A stretch of 64,000 nt of DNA, taken from contig CAMKSE010000006.1 in the NCBI GenBank assembly GCA_946415365.1, forward strand, positions 124,001 to 188,000. The letters run 5' to 3'. Numbering within the stretch: the first letter of the stretch is position 1; each line of letters starts with the position of its first letter. This stretch comes from an uncultured Prevotellaceae bacterium. GTDB lineage: Bacteria > Bacteroidota > Bacteroidia > Bacteroidales > Bacteroidaceae. The notes under the pieces were generated by a model that made no database searches, was not told where the DNA came from, and was given only the letters and a program-made list of their open reading frames with translations. The translations under genes were made by a program, and so were the position numbers. Below are positions 61,142 to 64,000 of this stretch, piece by piece.

Positions 61142-62281
61142 TTATGTCTGGTCACTCTCTTCCTTTGTTGGTATTTTGAGCGAGATACGTTCTGCCGCAT
61201 CACGTTTGAGTTCGTCCACCACATCGGCATACACCTGAGTAGTGGCAAGATTGCTATGGGTAAGCAGCTTGCTCACGGTGTAGATGTCCGTTCCCTCTGC
61301 CAACTGCAAGGTGGCAAAGGTATGACGGAAGCAGTGGAAGGTGATGTGTTTCTCGATGCCGGAAGCCTTTATCCACGGTTTGAGATACAATGCCACTGTA
61401 CTGTTCGTGAGATTCTTGAACACCTGTCCAGTGCTTCGCTCGCCACAGAGCTGCAAAGCCTCTTCGCTGATAGGCAGGATTGCAGCGGTGGAAGTCTTCT
61501 TTGTGATAATGTCCATTCCCCAGCCGCCATCAGCCAACTTGACGATATTCTCCCACTGGAGTCTGATGCAGTCAGAAAGGCGAAGACCTGTAAGGCAGGA
61601 GAAGAGACCTGCACGGCGAAGGACATCACTCTTGCAAGGAGTCTGAGACAACTGCAACAACTCTTCCTTGGTGAGGAACTGCCGCTTGTTGCCATGAGCC
61701 TTGGCACGCACAAGTTTCTTGGCGATATTCTCTTTGAGCAGTCCGTCCTCGTATGCGATGGCAAGGATGCACTTCAACTTGGTAAGGTTGTTGTTGGCTG
61801 TTGTTCCCATCATGCGCTTGCCGTTGTGCATACAGGCATCCGACAACAGGTAGTCGAGGAATCCCTGGCAGTACGGAACGGTAAGGTCGCAGAAGCGGCA
61901 CTCGCCATGCGTGTAATTGTGGAAGTGCATGTAGGCGGTTGCCCAGTTCTGGCTGCTGCCACGCTCAATCATGAGGTTCTTGAAATATTCCAAGAAGCTC
62001 TCCTTGCCCTTGTTGCGGTCGAGGAAGCCATACTCCTCATTGATGATGGACTCAGTCCTGCGGCACTTGATGATTTCCGCTTTCTGAATCATACTTTTGT
62101 TGTACTCCTGCTGAAAGCGTTCAACAGGGTTGGTGTAGATGTAAAGACCAAGGTACTCCCTGCGTGAGAGCTTGCCTGTCTTCGGGTTGCGGATTGGAGG
62201 ATAGAAATCCAGATAGAGGGAAGTCTGTCCGTTCTTGATAGGTCGTTTCCGCACGGTGACCTTTGTACAAATGTTCGTCAT
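61142..62281 (-). CDS. int: Tyrosine recombinase (integrase)
   Basis: The 379-aa protein has an N-terminal arm-binding-like domain, a core-binding SAM-like domain (FKNLMIERGSSQNWATAYMH) and a catalytic domain. The catalytic residues are visible: Arg in LTGLRLSDCIRL, a Lys in the MDIITKKTS turn, HCFRHTFATL (HxxR), His in LTHSNLATTQ and the nucleophile Tyr in VYADVV. It should exchange the 9-bp core with target DNA. Family members from Bacteroidales elements often have loose target choice. Its promoter lies 87 bp upstream. Confidence 0.93.
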   Translation of the reverse strand: MTNICTKVTVRKRPIKNGQTSLYLDFYPPIRNPKTGKLSRREYLGLYIYTNPVERFQQEYNKSMIQKAEIIKCRRTESIINEEYGFLDRNKGKESFLEYFKNLMIERGSSQNWATAYMHFHNYTHGECRFCDLTVPYCQGFLDYLLSDACMHNGKRMMGTTANNNLTKLKCILAIAYEDGLLKENIAKKLVRAKAHGNKRQFLTKEELLQLSQTPCKSDVLRRAGLFSCLTGLRLSDCIRLQWENIVKLADGGWGMDIITKKTSTAAILPISEEALQLCGERSTGQVFKNLTNSTVALYLKPWIKASGIEKHITFHCFRHTFATLQLAEGTDIYTVSKLLTHSNLATTQVYADVVDELKRDAAERISLKIPTKEESDQT

Positions 62282-62620
62282 ATTGTTATTCTTTTATTAT
62301 TCTTACCGATGTGTATCTGTGGATGCGAATAGCCATGGTCGCAACGCTTTAACTCTCAAATCCGATGCAAAGTTAGATTGCCGTGAAAAGAGAAAAGCAA
62401 AGATGGCTTCAAATACAGCCAGAATTTAACCTGAATTTGCTTTTGAGTATGATTTTACGCTCAAAATCAGACTAAAAGCAGGTATTGGATGCGTTTTTTG
62501 TCTTATATCCGTTACTCTGCGTTGTGGGTTTGTTTCGACCGACATGGATGGGTGCTGCATAGCAATTGCAACGGCATGGGTCGTATATGAGTTTGTTTGA
62601 ACCATCTCTTGACTTGTGTC
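62282..62620. other. Interval between integrase and 241-aa regulator genes
   Basis: It has no gene that I can support. It holds the integrase promoter (62368-62375) and short direct and inverted repeats around 62440-62480 (TTTTGAGTATGATTTTACGC and CTCAAAATCAGAC) that could be binding sites. Confidence 0.5.
62368..62375 (-). promoter_or_regulatory. -7 box for the integrase gene
   Basis: Read leftward it is TAACTTTG, a TAnnTTTG match, 87 bp ahead of the integrase ATG, with ATCTTTGCTTTTC about 20 bp upstream. Confidence 0.55.
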
Positions 62621-63346
62621 TCACTTCCGTTTTGCCTTGGTCGTAGTACTGCTTTTCTCTGCCTTCTTGCGTGCAGCCTCCCAGTCTGCTTTCAGATAGT
62701 AGTTGGCTCTTCCGCCTTTGAACTTTCGGATTCTCACTCCATGGGTCTCCGCAAATCTGCGTACCTGTGTCTTGCCTAATCCGTAGAGTTTCATGATGTC
62801 GAAGCAGGTGTACCAGTCATCGGAAATGTTCTTACCCTGTTCTTCATTATAAAGCCCGATAACCCTTTCCACGTCTTCTTTCTTGAAGCAGGTCGTTCCC
62901 CATGCGTGAACTGACTGGAGTTGGTAACGATTGCGGACTTCATAGAATCTTCCATACTTGATATTAAAGGTGCTCAACACCTCTGCCATTGTGTAATGGG
63001 TGTCGTGGGTTACTCCATCAGGTGCTCTTTCACCAGCCCTGGGAGTCTTGCGACACTTTGCCAACTTGTTGACTGAGCCAGTCTCGGCATCTTTTAGCCT
63101 CTGTGCTTTCTTGGACGTTGCTCCTTCTAACGATAGGGAAGAAGGGAGAACCACCTGATAACCTTGTCCCTTGGCTATTTCAAGAAGGTCTTGCAAATAG
63201 ATCCTGGTCATGCGTGTACCGAAATTTACGGCTCTTAGCCTGCCTTGACGAATAAGACTGCGTACTGTCTTGACGCTGATGCTTACTGCCTGCGCTGTTT
63301 CCTCTACGGACATCAGCACGATTGGAATGCGAGTTGTAGTATTCAT
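62621..63346 (-). CDS. Double helix-turn-helix protein of the mobile element, 241 aa
   Basis: Two HTH_17-like domains are visible: residues about 10-60 (MSVEETAQAVSISVKTVRSL then LRAVNFGTRMTRIYLQDLL) and about 165-215 (WYTCFDIMKLYGLGKTQVRR). The linker is basic. It is the first gene from the right end of the element and may control integrase and excision. Confidence 0.7.
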   Translation of the reverse strand: MNTTTRIPIVLMSVEETAQAVSISVKTVRSLIRQGRLRAVNFGTRMTRIYLQDLLEIAKGQGYQVVLPSSLSLEGATSKKAQRLKDAETGSVNKLAKCRKTPRAGERAPDGVTHDTHYTMAEVLSTFNIKYGRFYEVRNRYQLQSVHAWGTTCFKKEDVERVIGLYNEEQGKNISDDWYTCFDIMKLYGLGKTQVRRFAETHGVRIRKFKGGRANYYLKADWEAARKKAEKSSTTTKAKRK

Positions 63347-63404
63347 TTTTACCGTTATTTTTGAATTTTGCAGTGACTCATGGGGGATGGTCCTTGACGG
63401 AAAC

Positions 63405-63494
63405 TTTTAAGAGGAAACAAGGGGAAATAAGAGGAAATAAGAACCCTCATTAAGAACCGTGTGTCCCTCTGCCCATGGTACAACCGTGGTACAA
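63405..63494. repeat. Direct repeats near the right end (candidate arm sites)
   Basis: AAGAGGAAA, AAGGGGAAAT and AAGAGGAAAT follow one another at about 11-bp steps around 63408-63440. TGGTACAA occurs twice (63476 and 63487), 11 bp apart. Related copies lie near the left end of the element. The rest of 63347-63634 has no supported gene. Confidence 0.5.
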
Positions 63495-63634
63495 AATTAC
63501 TATAAACGGATGAAACTCGCAATAGGCGGTTGGAGCGTTATGTTAATGAATATGTATTGAAAATGAGCTATTTATGACGTTTCTCTAAGTTTTGTTTGGA
63601 GTTCTTTTCGATGCGTTTTAGTCCATATGACATG

Positions 63635-63643
63635 CATGTGGAA
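63635..63643. repeat. Right 9-bp direct repeat (attachment core)
   Basis: CATGTGGAA matches 51476-51484. It restores Phe-His-Met of TraG when joined to the left flank. Confidence 0.85.
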
Positions 63644-64000
63644 TGATTTACCTGAACCAGATGGGCCAAGACAGAAGAAATTGGAGTTGTCGGTAATCTT
63701 TTCCTTACCTTCCTTACCGCTGATATCGATGGCTACAGGTACTCCCTGACGGTCTGTATAATAAATCTTCAACGGTGTTTCCTCACTATGCTGGATATGC
63801 TCCTTGTACATCAGACAGGCAGCAGCGTCACTGAGAGTCAGGAAACGGTCATAATCCTGACTCATACCATAGCAGTTTCCGGGGAAGGAATTGACGAACA
63901 GTTCAAGCTGATTATAAGCTCTCTTGCTGATATGGATGCCTATACGGCTGAAAGCATTCTCGATATGGTTGGTGCATTTCTGGATGTCTTCATCTGCTGG
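63635..64000 (-). pseudogene. traG: traG 5' fragment (VirB4-like ATPase, Walker A half), runs off the window
   Basis: The frame enters from beyond the window end (ELFVNSFPGNCYGMSQDYDR). It includes the ETPLKIYYTDRQGVPVAIDI stretch and Walker A LGPSGSGKSFHM, where the element interrupts it. Beyond the junction it would read into foreign sequence for about 21 codons and stop at 63572. Together with 50126-51478 it forms an apparently complete 3' part of TraG. In the intact element this ATPase powers pilus or channel assembly, so conjugation of this ICE should be off while the insert is present. Confidence 0.9.

Larger units (their letters stand above)
51476..63643. mobile_element. 12.16-kb mobilizable element inserted in traG
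   Basis: The element is bounded by direct copies of CATGTGGAA. It contains a tyrosine recombinase, two helix-turn-helix proteins, a relaxase operon, an IS1380 transposase, erm(F) and regulatory genes. It lacks its own conjugation channel, so it would depend on a helper ICE, yet its insertion breaks the channel ATPase gene of the ICE it sits in. The two halves of traG join in frame when it is removed. Confidence 0.88.

Noticed and set aside
60994..62167. Long rightward frame of 382 codons opposite the integrase gene.
   Set aside because: The opposite strand encodes a complete tyrosine recombinase with all catalytic residues, so the rightward frame is an antisense shadow.

Overview
The window looks like a chromosome segment of a gut Bacteroidales bacterium, most likely the Prevotella/Segatella group. 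The reasons are many Bacteroidetes-type -7 promoter boxes (TAnnTTTG), absent or weak Shine-Dalgarno sequences, a CTnDOT-type conjugation operon, a Sus-like alpha-amylase, and an erm(F) gene. I saw no rRNA, tRNA or CRISPR array.

Region 1 (1-29.4 kb) is one long leftward gene series that reads like a defence island. It starts with an XRE repressor and a WYL-domain regulator. These are followed by type I restriction-modification genes (hsdM, hsdS, and hsdR fused to an ASCH domain across an A10 tract), four small proteins, two uncharacterised proteins and a GmrSD-like DUF262/DUF1524 nuclease. Next comes a tightly overlapping four-gene module: a 1575-aa UPF1-like SF1 helicase with an S1-like C-terminus, a winged-helix protein, a phospholipase-D-fold nuclease and a CARF-domain protein. 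It is followed by an ADP-ribosylglycohydrolase, a sirtuin, a lipoprotein, an apparently membrane-anchored two-BRCT SF2 helicase, a hypothetical protein, a Nudix hydrolase and a GNAT acetyltransferase. The four-gene module is my best candidate for an undescribed system.

Region 2 (29.5-37.6 kb) has rightward genes: a zinc-knuckle protein, a radical SAM/SPASM gene broken by an in-frame TGA, a macro-domain-like protein, a 2H phosphoesterase, a 42-aa small protein and a cupin. It also holds a leftward DUF3800 gene, a LuxR-type regulator facing an alpha-amylase with an unusual N-terminal membrane domain, and an AAC(3)-family acetyltransferase.

Region 3 (37.7-64 kb) is part of a CTnDOT-like integrative conjugative element, with the tra genes running leftward from traG to the coupling protein. 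traG is split, exactly in frame, by a 12.16-kb mobilizable element (51476-63643) flanked by a 9-bp direct repeat. The insert carries a tyrosine recombinase, helix-turn-helix proteins, a relaxase operon, an IS1380-family transposase, erm(F), a retropepsin-like protein and a UpxY/NusG-like antiterminator. The antiterminator gene sits behind a long structured leader with two overlapping mini-ORFs and a terminator hairpin, and erm(F) follows 39 bp downstream. This suggests that resistance is controlled by attenuation and processive antitermination.

All family assignments come from reading motifs by eye. No database search was run.
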